From NCBI RefSeq assembly GCF_001676875.1, contig NZ_JYKA01000013.1, positions 54,667 through 118,666 of the forward strand: DNA of 64,000 bases. The letters run 5' to 3'. The first letter of the stretch is position 1, and each line of letters begins with the position of its first letter. Below the pieces are notes generated by a model that ran no database searches, had not been told where the DNA came from, and saw only the letters and a list, made by a program, of their open reading frames with translations. Both the position numbers and the translations under genes were made by a program. The stretch comes from Chromobacterium subtsugae (GTDB taxonomy: Bacteria > Pseudomonadota > Gammaproteobacteria > Burkholderiales > Chromobacteriaceae). Positions 7,367 through 16,434 of this stretch are shown in pieces.

Positions 7367-8767
7367 TCAATAACGATAGTGATCCGGCTTATAAGGGCCT
7401 TGCTTGGGCACGCTGATGTAGGCCGACTGCTGATCGGACAGCTCGGTCAGCCGCGCGCCGATGCGGGCCAGGTGCAGGCGCGCCACCTTCTCGTCCAGAT
7501 GCTTGGGCAGCACATACACTTTCTTGTCGTACTTCTGGCCGTTGGCGAACAGTTCGATCTGCGCCAGCACCTGGTTGGTGAAGCTGTTGGACATCACGAA
7601 GCTCGGGTGGCCGGTGGCGCAACCCAGGTTCACCAGGCGGCCTTCGGCCAGCAGGATCACGCGCTTGCCGTCGGGGAAGATGATGTGGTCGACCTGCGGC
7701 TTGATGTTCTCCCACTGGTACTGGCGCAGGGAGGCGACTTCGATCTCGCTGTCGAAGTGGCCGATATTGCAGATGATGGCGTTGTTGCGCATCTTCTTCA
7801 TGTGCTCGTGGGAAATCACGCCGACGTTGCCGGTGGCGGTGACGAAGATGTCGGCTTCGCCGGCCACCTCGTCCATCCGCACCACGCGGTAGCCTTCCAT
7901 CGCCGCCTGCAGCGCGCAGATCGGGTCGATCTCGGTCACCCACACCGTGGCGCCCAGGCCGCGCAAGCTTTGCGCGCAGCCCTTGCCCACATCGCCATAG
8001 CCCAGCACCACCGCCACCTTGCCGGCGATCATCACGTCGGTGGCGCGCTTGATGCCGTCGACCAGCGATTCCCGGCAGCCATACAGATTGTCGAACTTGG
8101 ACTTGGTGACCGAATCGTTGACGTTGATCGCCGGGAACGGCAGGTGGCCGTCCTTTTCCAGCTGGTACAGACGGTGCACGCCGGTGGTGGTTTCCTCGGT
8201 CACGCCCTGGATGTGCTGCAGGCGCTTCGAATACCAGTACGGATCGATGGCCAGGTGGCGCTTGATCGACGCGAACAGCGCGGTCTCTTCCTCATTGGTG
8301 GCATGGGCGATCGCGCCGATGTCCTTTTCCGCCTTGCTGCCCAGCATCAGCAGCAAGGTGGCGTCGCCGCCGTCGTCGAGGATCATGTTGGCCGGCTGGC
8401 CCTCGGGCCATTCGAAGATCTTGTGGCTGAATTCCCAGTACTCGTCCAGGCTCTCGCCCTTGAAGGCGAATACCGGAATGCCGGCGGCGGCGATCGCGGC
8501 GGCGGCGTGGTCCTGGGTGGAGAAGATATTGCACGACGCCCAGCGCACTTCGGCGCCCAGCGCGGTCAGGGTTTCGATCAGCACCGCGGTCTGCACCGTC
8601 ATGTGCAGGCTGCCGGCGATGCGGGCGCCGCGCAGCGGCTGGCTGGCGCGGAATTCGTCGCGGGTCGCCATCAGACCGGGCATTTCGGTCTCGGCGATGT
8701 TCAGTTCCTTGCGGCCCCAGCCGGCAAGGTTGATGTCAGCTACGTGAAAATCGGAAAAATCAGCCAT
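7367..8767 (-). CDS. ahcY: Adenosylhomocysteinase (SAH hydrolase)
   Basis: It splits S-adenosylhomocysteine into adenosine and homocysteine, removing the product inhibitor of SAM methyltransferases, and uses a tightly bound NAD. The protein has 466 residues, including the roughly 40-residue insert found in many bacterial forms. The NAD-binding Rossmann motif [10 protein letters not shown] is followed by the family segments [14 protein letters not shown] and [10 protein letters not shown], and the C-terminus KPDHYRY is diagnostic. AAGGA lies 9 bases before the ATG. Expression is controlled by the SAH riboswitch at 8843-8936, so the enzyme answers to its own substrate. Confidence 0.97.
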   Translation of the reverse strand: MADFSDFHVADINLAGWGRKELNIAETEMPGLMATRDEFRASQPLRGARIAGSLHMTVQTAVLIETLTALGAEVRWASCNIFSTQDHAAAAIAAAGIPVFAFKGESLDEYWEFSHKIFEWPEGQPANMILDDGGDATLLLMLGSKAEKDIGAIAHATNEEETALFASIKRHLAIDPYWYSKRLQHIQGVTEETTTGVHRLYQLEKDGHLPFPAINVNDSVTKSKFDNLYGCRESLVDGIKRATDVMIAGKVAVVLGYGDVGKGCAQSLRGLGATVWVTEIDPICALQAAMEGYRVVRMDEVAGEADIFVTATGNVGVISHEHMKKMRNNAIICNIGHFDSEIEVASLRQYQWENIKPQVDHIIFPDGKRVILLAEGRLVNLGCATGHPSFVMSNSFTNQVLAQIELFANGQKYDKKVYVLPKHLDEKVARLHLARIGARLTELSDQQSAYISVPKQGPYKPDHYRY

Positions 8768-8842
8768 CGTGAGCCATCCTTGTTCACGCGGCAGGAGGAA
8801 TGGGGCTCACCCGCCATTCCGTGCCAGCCACGGTCATGAGTC

Positions 8843-8936
8843 AGGTGAGCGCCGTTGTGTCGCAGACTTTGCGTCTCCACGCTTCCCGAGCCTGGGGATG
8901 CGGTTGCTGAACCGCTCCTCGCAGCGCTCCTCGGGA
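8843..8936 (-). promoter_or_regulatory. SAH riboswitch upstream of ahcY
   Basis: The minus strand carries the conserved SAH-aptamer blocks in order: CCCGAGGAGCGCTGC, a variable stem-loop, CCCAGGCTCGGG, a second variable arm, and ACAACGGCGCTCACC. CCCGAG pairs with CTCGGG as the basal helix and GAGCGC with GCGCTC as the pseudoknot, which matches the known architecture of this riboswitch class in beta- and gammaproteobacteria. It lies between a TATAAT -10 and the ahcY ribosome site. No U-run follows, so control is probably at translation initiation. Confidence 0.92.
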
Positions 8937-8945
8937 TGCCGAGTA

Positions 8946-8951
8946 ATTATA
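8946..8951 (-). promoter_or_regulatory. -10 element of the ahcY promoter
   Basis: A perfect TATAAT on the minus strand lies 10 bases upstream of the riboswitch 5' edge, so the aptamer begins almost at the transcript start. No good -35 lies 16-18 bp upstream; the TTGACA at 8984-8989 is 32 bp away and too far. Confidence 0.6.
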
Positions 8952-9027
8952 CCTAGTCAGGCGAGAAAGGATAGGACAAGTCATGTCAAGGCGATAAACT
9001 GGCGGTCTTTCCATCCCGCCGCCGCCC

Positions 9028-10623
9028 ATGCCCTTCGTGTTCACACCGCTGGCCGCGCTGTCCGGCCTCGCCGCGCTGTTGTCCGCCGCCATCAGCGTCA
9101 TCGCCTGGAACCGCAGGCAGTTCGCCGGCGTGCGCTGGCTGGCCTTGCTGATGGCCTCGGTGGCGTTCTGGGCCGCCGGCGCGATGTGCGAACTGTCGGC
9201 CACCAGCCTGTCCGCCAAAGTGCTGTGGTCCAAGGTGGAATATCTGGGCACCCTCTCCACCCCGGTGCTGTTCCTGCTGCTGGCGCTCGACTACAACCAC
9301 ATCGACCTGATGCGCCGCCGCCGCTGGCTGCCGGTGCTGTTCGCGATTCCCGCGCTATGCCTGCTGCTGGCCGCCAGCAACGAATACCACCAGCTGGTCT
9401 GGACCAGCTACCGCCCCAGCCCGTCCGGCTACAATTTGCTGATCTACGGCCACGGACCGGCGTTCTGGCTGGGCGTGGCCGGCTATTCCTACCTGATGAT
9501 GCTGCTGGGCAGCCTGCTGCTGATCCGCTCGCTGCATTACTACCCGCCGCATTTCCGCGGCCAGTCCATCACGCTGATGCTCAGCGCGCTGGCGCCCTGG
9601 CTGGGCAACATCCTCTACCTGAGCGGCCTGTTCCCCCTGCAGGGGCTGGATCCAACCCCGCACTCCTTCGCCTTCACCGGCATCGTCTTCGCGATCGACC
9701 TGCTCTACCTGCGCCAGCTCTATCTGGTGCCGGTGGCGCGCGCCCGCGCCTTCGAGGCGATGGGCGACGGCATCGTGGTGGTGGATCAGCAGCTGCGCAT
9801 TCTCGACATCAATCCTTCCGGCGCGCGGATGCTGGGCCAGCCGGCCGGACAGCTGCAAGGCAGCGCGCTGCCCGCGCCCTGGCTGGACAGCGCCAGGCTG
9901 CGGCGCGAAGGCCAGTTGCTGGAGATGATGGCGCCGGCCAGCGGCAAGATTCTGGACATCCGCGCCTACGCCATCGACCAAGGCCGGCATCCCGGCCACA
10001 CCCTGATGCTGGTGATGCGCGACATCACCCAGCGCCGCGAGGCGGAGGACGCGCTGAAAAACGCCAACCAGCAACTGGTGGAACGGCTGGCGCAGATCGA
10101 ACAGCTGCAGGCGGCGCTGCGCGAACAGGCGCTGCGCGATCCGCTGACCGGCCTGTACAACCGCCGCTACCTGGACGAAACCTTCGAGCGCGAAAGCCGG
10201 CGCGCCGAACGCGAAAGCCAGCCGATCGCGATGGCGATACTCGATCTGGACAACTTCAAGCAGATCAACGACAGCCATGGCCACCAGGTCGGCGACCGGG
10301 TGCTGCAAGCGCTGGCCCGCCTGCTGCAGCGCGAATGCCGCGCCACCGACATCGTCTGCCGGCTGGGCGGCGAGGAGTTCCTGGTATTGCTGCCCGGCAG
10401 CGACGCCGAACAGGCCCAGGCGAGGGTGGAGGGCTGGCGCGGCGGCTTCGCCCGGCTTAGCCATGCCGGCCGCGATCATCCATTCCAGGCCAGCTTCTCC
10501 TGCGGCATCGCCGCGCTGCCGCGCCATGGCCGCGCGCTGTCCGAACTTTACCATCATGCCGACCGCGCCTTGTACCAGGCCAAGGCCGCCGGCAAGAACT
10601 GCAGCGTGCGCGCCCCCGCCTGA
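9028..10623 (+). CDS. Membrane PAS-GGDEF diguanylate cyclase
   Basis: A 531-residue cyclic-di-GMP synthase candidate. The N-terminal 230 residues form about seven membrane segments like the histidine-kinase N-terminal 7TM sensor. A PAS domain follows (about 240-345, with AMGDGIVVVDQQLRILDIN), then a coiled linker and a GGDEF domain from DPLTGLYNRRYLDE. The catalytic loop is GGEEF at 447-451, an active-type signature; no RxxD inhibitory site is evident just before it. No EAL domain follows. The ATG at 9028 has no visible ribosome site, and no upstream start exists in frame. It lies between ahcY and metK but is divergent from ahcY. Confidence 0.9.
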   Translation: MPFVFTPLAALSGLAALLSAAISVIAWNRRQFAGVRWLALLMASVAFWAAGAMCELSATSLSAKVLWSKVEYLGTLSTPVLFLLLALDYNHIDLMRRRRWLPVLFAIPALCLLLAASNEYHQLVWTSYRPSPSGYNLLIYGHGPAFWLGVAGYSYLMMLLGSLLLIRSLHYYPPHFRGQSITLMLSALAPWLGNILYLSGLFPLQGLDPTPHSFAFTGIVFAIDLLYLRQLYLVPVARARAFEAMGDGIVVVDQQLRILDINPSGARMLGQPAGQLQGSALPAPWLDSARLRREGQLLEMMAPASGKILDIRAYAIDQGRHPGHTLMLVMRDITQRREAEDALKNANQQLVERLAQIEQLQAALREQALRDPLTGLYNRRYLDETFERESRRAERESQPIAMAILDLDNFKQINDSHGHQVGDRVLQALARLLQRECRATDIVCRLGGEEFLVLLPGSDAEQAQARVEGWRGGFARLSHAGRDHPFQASFSCGIAALPRHGRALSELYHHADRALYQAKAAGKNCSVRAPA

Positions 10624-10635
10624 GCCGCGCCCATG

Positions 10636-10666
10636 AAAAAACCGCCGGTCGAAACCGGCGGTTTTT
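10636..10666. terminator. Bidirectional terminator between the GGDEF gene and metK
   Basis: A 9-bp stem (ACCGCCGGT/ACCGGCGGT) with a CGAA loop is flanked by AAAAA and TTTTT. It serves the two convergent genes. Confidence 0.85.
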
Positions 10667-10684
10667 CTGGCGATGCCCGAGTCC

Positions 10685-11854
10685 TTACAGACCGGCGTCG
10701 GCGCGCAGCGCCTCCACCTTGTCGGTGCGCTCCCAGCTGAATTCCGGCTCTTCGCGGCCGAAGTGGCCGTAAGCCGCGGTCTTGCCGTAGATCGGACGCA
10801 GCAGGTCCAGCATCTGGATGATGCCTTTCGGCCGCAGGTCGAAATGCTTCTTCACCAATTCGACGATCTTTTCGTTCGGCACCTTGTTGGTGCCGAAGGT
10901 GTCGACCGCGATCGAAGTCGGCTCGGCCACGCCGATGGCGTAGGAGATCTGGATCTGGCACTGGCGCGCCAGGCCGGCGGCGACGATGTTCTTCGCCACG
11001 TAGCGGCCGGCATACGCCGCCGAACGGTCAACCTTGGACGGATCCTTGCCCGAGAACGCGCCGCCGCCGTGCGGCGCCGCGCCGCCGTAGGTGTCGACGA
11101 TGATCTTGCGGCCGGTCAGGCCGCAATCGCCCATCGGGCCGCCGATGACGAAGCGGCCGGTCGGGTTGATCAGGAATTTGGTTTCCGGGGTGATCATCTC
11201 CGGCGGCAGCACCGGCTTGATGATGTCCTCGATCACCGCGTCGGTCAGCGTCTTGTGGTCGATGTCCGGGCTGTGCTGAGTGGACAGCACCACGGTGTCA
11301 ATGCGCTTGGGCAGGCCGGTGGCGGCATCGTACACGCAGGTGATCTGGCTCTTGGCGTCCGGGCGCAGCCACGGCAGGCGGCCGTCCTTGCGCAGTTCGG
11401 CCTGGCGCTGCACCAGGCGGTGCGCGTAGTAGATCGGGAACGGCATCAGCGTCGGAGTTTCGTCGCAAGCGTAGCCGAACATCAGGCCCTGGTCGCCGGC
11501 GCCCTGGTTCAGGTCGATGCCCTCGCCCTCGTTGACCCCCTGGGCGATGTCCGGAGACTGCTTGTCGTAGCAGGCCATCACCGCGCAGCCGCGGAAATCG
11601 AAGCCCAGTTCGGAGTCGTCGTAGCCGATGCGCTTGATGGTTTCGCGTGCCACCTTGATGTAGTCGACATTGGCGGTGGTGGTGATTTCGCCGGCCAGCA
11701 CCACCAGGCCGGTATTGACCAGGGTCTCGGCCGCTACGCGCGCGTGCTTGTCCTCGCGCAGGATCGCGTCGAGGATGGCGTCGGAGATCTGGTCGGCGAC
11801 CTTGTCGGGGTGGCCTTCGGATACGGATTCCGAGGTAAACAGGTATTCACTCAT
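10685..11854 (-). CDS. metK: S-adenosylmethionine synthetase
   Basis: It makes SAM from methionine and ATP, with polyphosphate hydrolysis. The protein has 389 residues, a standard length. The signature motifs are present: the N-terminal [16 protein letters not shown], the [12 protein letters not shown] hexapeptide region and the phosphate-binding [16 protein letters not shown]. It completes the methyl-cycle set with metF and ahcY in this window. The 5' leader to the divergent acyltransferase is short (78 bases) and holds no riboswitch that I can recognise, unlike ahcY. The ribosome site is weak. Confidence 0.97.
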   Translation of the reverse strand: MSEYLFTSESVSEGHPDKVADQISDAILDAILREDKHARVAAETLVNTGLVVLAGEITTTANVDYIKVARETIKRIGYDDSELGFDFRGCAVMACYDKQSPDIAQGVNEGEGIDLNQGAGDQGLMFGYACDETPTLMPFPIYYAHRLVQRQAELRKDGRLPWLRPDAKSQITCVYDAATGLPKRIDTVVLSTQHSPDIDHKTLTDAVIEDIIKPVLPPEMITPETKFLINPTGRFVIGGPMGDCGLTGRKIIVDTYGGAAPHGGGAFSGKDPSKVDRSAAYAGRYVAKNIVAAGLARQCQIQISYAIGVAEPTSIAVDTFGTNKVPNEKIVELVKKHFDLRPKGIIQMLDLLRPIYGKTAAYGHFGREEPEFSWERTDKVEALRADAGL

Positions 11855-11932
11855 TTATTCTGCGTTCCCAAAAAAATACAAAACCTTGTGATGATAAAAT
11901 AGGCCGCTTTGAGACCAAGACTGCGCTTCCAT

Positions 11933-12826
11933 ATGTCAAAGCTAGTCCATTTACTGCTGTCTTTCCTGGCGCACCTACCCCTCTCCTGGCTACAAGGTTT
12001 GGGTGCCGTTCTCGGACGATTGACTTATCATGCATCCCCCCGCTTCGCGATGCGGCTGCGGGAGAATCTTAGTTCTAGTAAAATCTTCGAAAACTATCAG
12101 GTTTTACCACGCGAAGTCAAACGCAGCGCGGCGGAAACCGGCAAGGGCGCGCTGGAGCTGGCCATCGCCTGGTGCCGCAGTCCGGAAGACATCGCCGCGA
12201 TGGTCAAAAGCTGCGACGGTTGGCATCACGTGGAGTCGGCGCTGGCTCAAGGCAATGGCATTATATTCGTAACTCCGCATTTGGGCAGCTACGATATCGC
12301 CGGACGTTATATAAGTTCGCGTCTGCCCTTCCCGCTGACCGCGATGTACCGCCCGCCCAAGCTCGCCTGGCTGGAGCCGGTGATGCAAGCCGGCCGCTCG
12401 CGCGGCAAGGGCAAGACCGCGCCGGCCACCGCCGCCGGCGTGCGGGTGCTGATGAAGGCGCTGAAATCCGGCGAAGCCACCATCATCCTGCCCGACCAGG
12501 CCCCCGGCAACGGCGAAGGCGCTTGGGCGCCCTTCTTCGGCCGGCCGGCCTACACCATGACGCTGGTGCCGCGGCTGGCGCAGATGAGCGGCGTGGCCAC
12601 GCTGTTCTTCGTCGGCGAGCGCTTGCCGCGCGGCCAGGGCTTCGCCGTCCACATCGAACCGCTGGCCCAGCCGTTCACCGGCGACAAGGAAGCGGATTGT
12701 GCCTTGATGAACGCCCAGGTGGAAAACCTGATCCGCCGCTTCCCCAGCCAGTACCTGTGGAGCTACAACCGTTATAAATGCCCGGCCGGCGTCACCCGGC
12801 CGGACGATGCACAAGGACACGCATGA
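11933..12826 (+). CDS. LpxL/HtrB-family lipid A acyltransferase, copy 1
   Basis: A 297-residue inner-membrane acyltransferase of the lysophospholipid acyltransferase superfamily, which adds secondary acyl chains to Kdo2-lipid A. An N-terminal membrane anchor (LLLSFLAHLPLSW) is followed by the catalytic HX4D-type box HLGSYD and by the substrate-site segments YRPPK and ILPDQAPGNGEG. The start at MSKLVHL (11933) is preferred over an upstream TTG because the signal anchor begins there. The next gene, of the same family, overlaps it by four bases (ATGA). Which acyl chain it transfers cannot be told from sequence. Confidence 0.85.
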   Translation: MSKLVHLLLSFLAHLPLSWLQGLGAVLGRLTYHASPRFAMRLRENLSSSKIFENYQVLPREVKRSAAETGKGALELAIAWCRSPEDIAAMVKSCDGWHHVESALAQGNGIIFVTPHLGSYDIAGRYISSRLPFPLTAMYRPPKLAWLEPVMQAGRSRGKGKTAPATAAGVRVLMKALKSGEATIILPDQAPGNGEGAWAPFFGRPAYTMTLVPRLAQMSGVATLFFVGERLPRGQGFAVHIEPLAQPFTGDKEADCALMNAQVENLIRRFPSQYLWSYNRYKCPAGVTRPDDAQGHA

Positions 12827-13689
12827 GACTCGCTTTCGCCCTGTTGTGGCTGATCCGCCTGTTGCCGATGCGGGCCATCGGCCTGATCGCCGCCGGCCTG
12901 GGCAATATCGCCTACTTGCTGGCCGGCGGCCGCCGCCGCGTCGGCCTGATCAACCTCCGGCTTTGCTTCCCCGACATGCCGCTGGCCGAGCGCAGGCGGC
13001 TGGTGCGCAAGAACTGCCAGCACATGATGCGGCTGGTGCTGGAATACGGCGTCTGCTGGTGGAGTTCGGCCAAGCGCATCGACAACCTGGTCGACATCAA
13101 GAACCTGCATTACGTCACCGAACTGCGCGACAAGGGCGAGGACGTGATCCTGTTCTATCCGCATTTCGTCGGCTTCGAGATGTGCGTATACGCGCTGAAC
13201 CAATACATCCCGCTGGTCAGCGTCTATTCGCACCAGAAAAACGACACGCTGGACCGCCAGATCTACGCCGGCCGCCAGCGCTACGACAACGCCTACATCG
13301 TGTCGCGCCAGGAAGGCCTGCGCCCGATCATCAAGGCGATGCGCAAGGACCACGCGCCCTTCCTGTATCTGCCGGACCAGGACTTCGGCGTGCGCGACTC
13401 GCTGTTCGTCGACTTCTTTGGCGTCAAGGCCGCCACCATCACCGGCATGTCGCGCATCGCCAAGCTGGCCCGCGCCAAAGTGGTGCCCGCCATCGCCCGC
13501 CGCGTCGGCGACCGCTTCGAGCTGGAGTTCTATCCGCCCTGGGACAACTACCCGAGCGAAGACATCGAAGCCGATACCCGCCGCATGAACGCCTTCCTCG
13601 AAGAGCGCGTGCGCGAAATCCCCGACCAGTATTTCTGGCTGCACAAGCGCTTCAAGAACCGCCCGCAAGGCGAGCCGCGCTTCTACTGA
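12823..13689 (+). CDS. LpxL/HtrB-family lipid A acyltransferase, copy 2
   Basis: A 288-residue relative of the preceding gene. The N-terminal membrane segment and the HX4D-like box in FYPHFVGFE, then YSHQKND and LPDQDFGVRDS, place it in the same lauroyl/myristoyl acyltransferase family. The box reads HFVGFE, with glutamate in place of the aspartate of copy 1. AAGGA lies 9 bases before the ATG, and the four-base overlap implies translational coupling. Two enzymes in tandem fit sequential addition of two secondary acyl chains to lipid A, though one could act on another lipid acceptor. Confidence 0.85.
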   Translation: MRLAFALLWLIRLLPMRAIGLIAAGLGNIAYLLAGGRRRVGLINLRLCFPDMPLAERRRLVRKNCQHMMRLVLEYGVCWWSSAKRIDNLVDIKNLHYVTELRDKGEDVILFYPHFVGFEMCVYALNQYIPLVSVYSHQKNDTLDRQIYAGRQRYDNAYIVSRQEGLRPIIKAMRKDHAPFLYLPDQDFGVRDSLFVDFFGVKAATITGMSRIAKLARAKVVPAIARRVGDRFELEFYPPWDNYPSEDIEADTRRMNAFLEERVREIPDQYFWLHKRFKNRPQGEPRFY

Positions 13690-13707
13690 GCGCCGCCCGC
13701 CAGCCGC

Positions 13708-13736
13708 AGGCCGTCCCGCCCGATGCCGGACGGCCT
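13708..13736 (+). terminator. Terminator after the acyltransferase pair
   Basis: AGGCCGTCC and GGACGGCCT form a perfect 9-bp stem followed by ATTTG. It stands between convergent genes. The U-run is short, so strength is uncertain. Confidence 0.5.
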
Positions 13737-13759
13737 ATTTGCCATCAGCCCCTCCTCGG

Positions 13760-14494
13760 CTACCAAGCAGGCAACAGGAAAGGCTCCTTGCAGGTATCCT
13801 CGTACTCGCCGTCCGGCGTATTCACAAAAGCCTCGGCCTTCGGGAAGTCCGCCAGCCTGTCCGCCTTCAACGTGAACCAGGCCTGGGTCAGCACATTGCG
13901 GCCTTGCTTGTCCTTGCCGCACTGCAGCTGCAGCGAGCGCGCCTGATCGGTGCCGAAGGCCTTGACGAAAGCCTCTTCCAACTCCTCGCGCCGCCGCACC
14001 TGGCCGGCCTGCGCCAAGAGATAGGCGCCGAAGCCGCTGTCTGCCACCGCCTGGCGCATGTCCATCGCCGTCGAGAAGAAGTCGACGCCGTTGTAGCCGA
14101 AACACTGCACGTGCTTGACGTATTCGTGGGTGTACAAATCATCCTTCAGCTGCGGCATCACCTGGCTCAAACGCTGCCGCAGCTCGGTCGGCGGCAGCGC
14201 GATGGCCAGCGCGTGCGGGAAGAAAGCGCAGCCCTTGGCCCACCACTGCTGCACCGGCACGCCCTGCTGGATGAGGCTTTGCGGCAGCGACGGCCACAAG
14301 CCGTGCAGGCCGATCAGCGGCTGCTTGGGCTGCTCCGGCAGACAGCCGTCGCCGGTGGCGCAAAAGCCGGGCTGCCAGGTCAGCGCGAAGGTGTAATGGG
14401 CGAAATCGCCGTGCCGGGCGGGCTGCAGCGGCTTGGCCTGCGCCGCGCCGGCCAACAGCAGCGCGGCAAGGGAAGACAATAGGAATTTGAGCAT
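13760..14494 (-). CDS. Secreted RNase T2-family ribonuclease
   Basis: A 244-residue endoribonuclease exported to the periplasm. A clear signal peptide, MLKFLLSSLAALLLAGAAQA, ends at residue 20. The two catalytic blocks of the RNase T2 family are present: HGLWPS with H64, and HEYVKHVQC with H123, E124, K127 and H128. Family members such as E. coli RNase I cleave RNA without base preference through a 2',3'-cyclic intermediate. The start at 14494 is chosen because the signal peptide begins there; the frame upstream to 14596 is not protein-like. It is monocistronic and convergent with the acyltransferases. Confidence 0.88.
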   Translation of the reverse strand: MLKFLLSSLAALLLAGAAQAKPLQPARHGDFAHYTFALTWQPGFCATGDGCLPEQPKQPLIGLHGLWPSLPQSLIQQGVPVQQWWAKGCAFFPHALAIALPPTELRQRLSQVMPQLKDDLYTHEYVKHVQCFGYNGVDFFSTAMDMRQAVADSGFGAYLLAQAGQVRRREELEEAFVKAFGTDQARSLQLQCGKDKQGRNVLTQAWFTLKADRLADFPKAEAFVNTPDGEYEDTCKEPFLLPAW

Positions 14495-14602
14495 GGGATC
14501 TGTGGATGAAGTTGGCCCGCATCGCGTGCGGGCGGCGCGCACAAGGCATGCCAATGTCAACCATATCCGGCCGCCACGCAAGCCGCGGCAACACATCTAA
14601 AT

Positions 14603-14633
14603 AAAAAAAGCACTGCCGAGGCAGTGCTTTTTT
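14603..14633 (-). terminator. Terminator of the nuo operon
   Basis: A stem GCACTGC/GCAGTGC is flanked by an A-run and a U-run, 16 bases beyond the stop of the last operon gene. Confidence 0.8.
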
Positions 14634-14649
14634 GTGGGGGCGAACGGAT

Positions 14650-14946
14650 CTACTGGCCTGGCTTGCGCCAGAAGTAGCGGTAGACGAAGCCCGGAAAGGC
14701 CGCCACCAGGAACAGCGAGAAGGTGGTGACGTAAAACTGCCAGTTCTGCTCGTGCACCGGCATCTGCCGCGACTCCAGCAGCCTGGCCAGGCCGCCCATC
14801 AGCAAGAACAGCGCCGCCAGCTCCAGCGCCTGCCAGCCGAAATGCTTGCGCGCCACCTTGACGAAGCCGGCCACACGGGTGGTGATGAACGGCAGGTTGG
14901 CGGCCGCGAAGGCCAGCAGGAGCAGAATGGTGATGCTGCTTTGCAT
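14650..14946 (-). CDS. DUF2818 membrane protein, last gene of the nuo operon
   Basis: A 98-residue protein with three hydrophobic segments (about residues 3-22, 38-58 and 70-90). It matches the DUF2818 family, which commonly follows nuoN in betaproteobacteria. It starts 13 bases after the nuoN stop and precedes the operon terminator, so it is cotranscribed with complex I. A role in complex I assembly or membrane packing is a guess from position; no function is known to me. Confidence 0.8.
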   Translation of the reverse strand: MQSSITILLLLAFAAANLPFITTRVAGFVKVARKHFGWQALELAALFLLMGGLARLLESRQMPVHEQNWQFYVTTFSLFLVAAFPGFVYRYFWRKPGQ

Positions 14947-14959
14947 GGGTCTTGTCCTG

Positions 14960-16414
14960 TCAGATCACGGTCAGCGATTGGCGCATCGCTTGCAGGCACA
15001 GCTCCAGCAGCGATTCCGGCAGCACGCCCACCGCCAGCAGCGCCAGCGCGTTCAGCGACAGCACCAGCTTCATGTCGGCGCGCACGGCGATCGGGCTGTT
15101 GTCAGCCGCATCGTCGAAGTAGATGGCCTTCACCACGCGCAGGTAGTAGAACGCGCCGATCACCGACATCAATACCGAGAACACCGCCAGCTTGACCATG
15201 CCGATGTCCAGGATGGCCTTGATCACCACGAACTTGGCGTAGAAGCCGGCCAGCGGCGGGATGCCCGCCATCGAGAACATCGCCAGCAGCATCAACAGCG
15301 CGTACCAGCTGTTGCGGCTGTTCAGGCCCTTCAGGTCGTCGATCTTCTCGCACTCGAAGCCCTTGCGCGACAGCGCCAGCATGATGCCGAAGCCGACCAT
15401 CGACATGGCCACATACACCACCGCGTAGAACAGCGCGGCGGAGTAGCCCTGCTGGGTGCCGGACAGCACGCCCAGCAGCAGGAAGCCCATGTGCGAGATG
15501 GTGGAGTAGGCCAGCATCCGCTTGATATTGGTCTGCACGATGGCGGTGATGTTGCCGATGGCCATCGACAGCACGGCCACGATCACCAGCATGCCCTGCC
15601 AGTCGCCGACCAGCACGTCCAGGCCTTGGGCCAGGATGCGCAGCACGAACACGAAGGCGGCCAGCTTGGGCGCCGCGCCGACCATCAGCGTGACGGAAGT
15701 CGGCGAGCCCTGGTAGACGTCAGGCACCCACATGTGGAACGGCACCGCGCCCAGCTTGAAGCTGAGGCCCGCCACGATGAACACCAGGCCGAAGAGCAGC
15801 AGCATCGGGTTGGCGGCGTGCAACTTGATGGACTTGGCCACGCCGGCCAACTCCAGCGTGCCGGTGGCGCCGTAGATCATCGAGATGCCGTACAGCAGCA
15901 GGCCGGAAGCCAGCGCGCCCAGCACGAAGTACTTCATCGCCGACTCGGTGGCGGCCACCGAATCGCGTTGCAGCGCGATCAGCGAGTACAGCGCCAGCGA
16001 CAGCAGCTCCAGGCCCATGTACAGGCTGAGGAAGTGCGAAGCCGACACCATCAGGTTCATGCCCAGCAGCGCGAACAACGCCAGCGAGAAGTATTCGCCC
16101 TTGTACAGGCCGCGGTCGGCGGTGTACTGGCGGCTGTAGACCAGCACCACCGCGGTGGCGCCGTACATCGCCAGCTTGACCAGCGCCGCCAGCGGATCGG
16201 CGACGTACATGCCGGAGAAGGTGGTCACCGGGTACGGCGTAAAGGTGTAGACCTGCGCGACGGCGGTGCCGGCTAGGGTCAGCAGCGTCAGGCCGTAGGT
16301 GATGCAGCGCTTTTCATCGGGGATGAAAAGATCCAGCATCAGCACCACCAGCAGCGCGCCGATCAGGAACAGCTCCGGCAAGGCGGGTATCAGGTTGAGA
16401 TCAGCCCAATTCAT
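14960..16414 (-). CDS. nuoN: NADH-quinone oxidoreductase subunit N
   Basis: A 484-residue antiporter-like membrane subunit of complex I, one of three proton-channel modules in the membrane arm. The Mrp-type antiporter region contains the lysine-bearing segments GLSFKLGAVPFHMWVPDVYQ and NIKRMLAYSTISHMGF. About fourteen membrane helices are expected. It lies 20 bases downstream of nuoM and follows the standard A-to-N order. Confidence 0.96.
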   Translation of the reverse strand: MNWADLNLIPALPELFLIGALLVVLMLDLFIPDEKRCITYGLTLLTLAGTAVAQVYTFTPYPVTTFSGMYVADPLAALVKLAMYGATAVVLVYSRQYTADRGLYKGEYFSLALFALLGMNLMVSASHFLSLYMGLELLSLALYSLIALQRDSVAATESAMKYFVLGALASGLLLYGISMIYGATGTLELAGVAKSIKLHAANPMLLLFGLVFIVAGLSFKLGAVPFHMWVPDVYQGSPTSVTLMVGAAPKLAAFVFVLRILAQGLDVLVGDWQGMLVIVAVLSMAIGNITAIVQTNIKRMLAYSTISHMGFLLLGVLSGTQQGYSAALFYAVVYVAMSMVGFGIMLALSRKGFECEKIDDLKGLNSRNSWYALLMLLAMFSMAGIPPLAGFYAKFVVIKAILDIGMVKLAVFSVLMSVIGAFYYLRVVKAIYFDDAADNSPIAVRADMKLVLSLNALALLAVGVLPESLLELCLQAMRQSLTVI

Positions 16415-16434
16415 TGTGTTTATTCCTTCCGTCC

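Noticed and set aside
8984..8989. TTGACA as the -35 of the ahcY promoter
   Set aside because: It is 32 bp from the TATAAT, far beyond the 16-18 bp needed.
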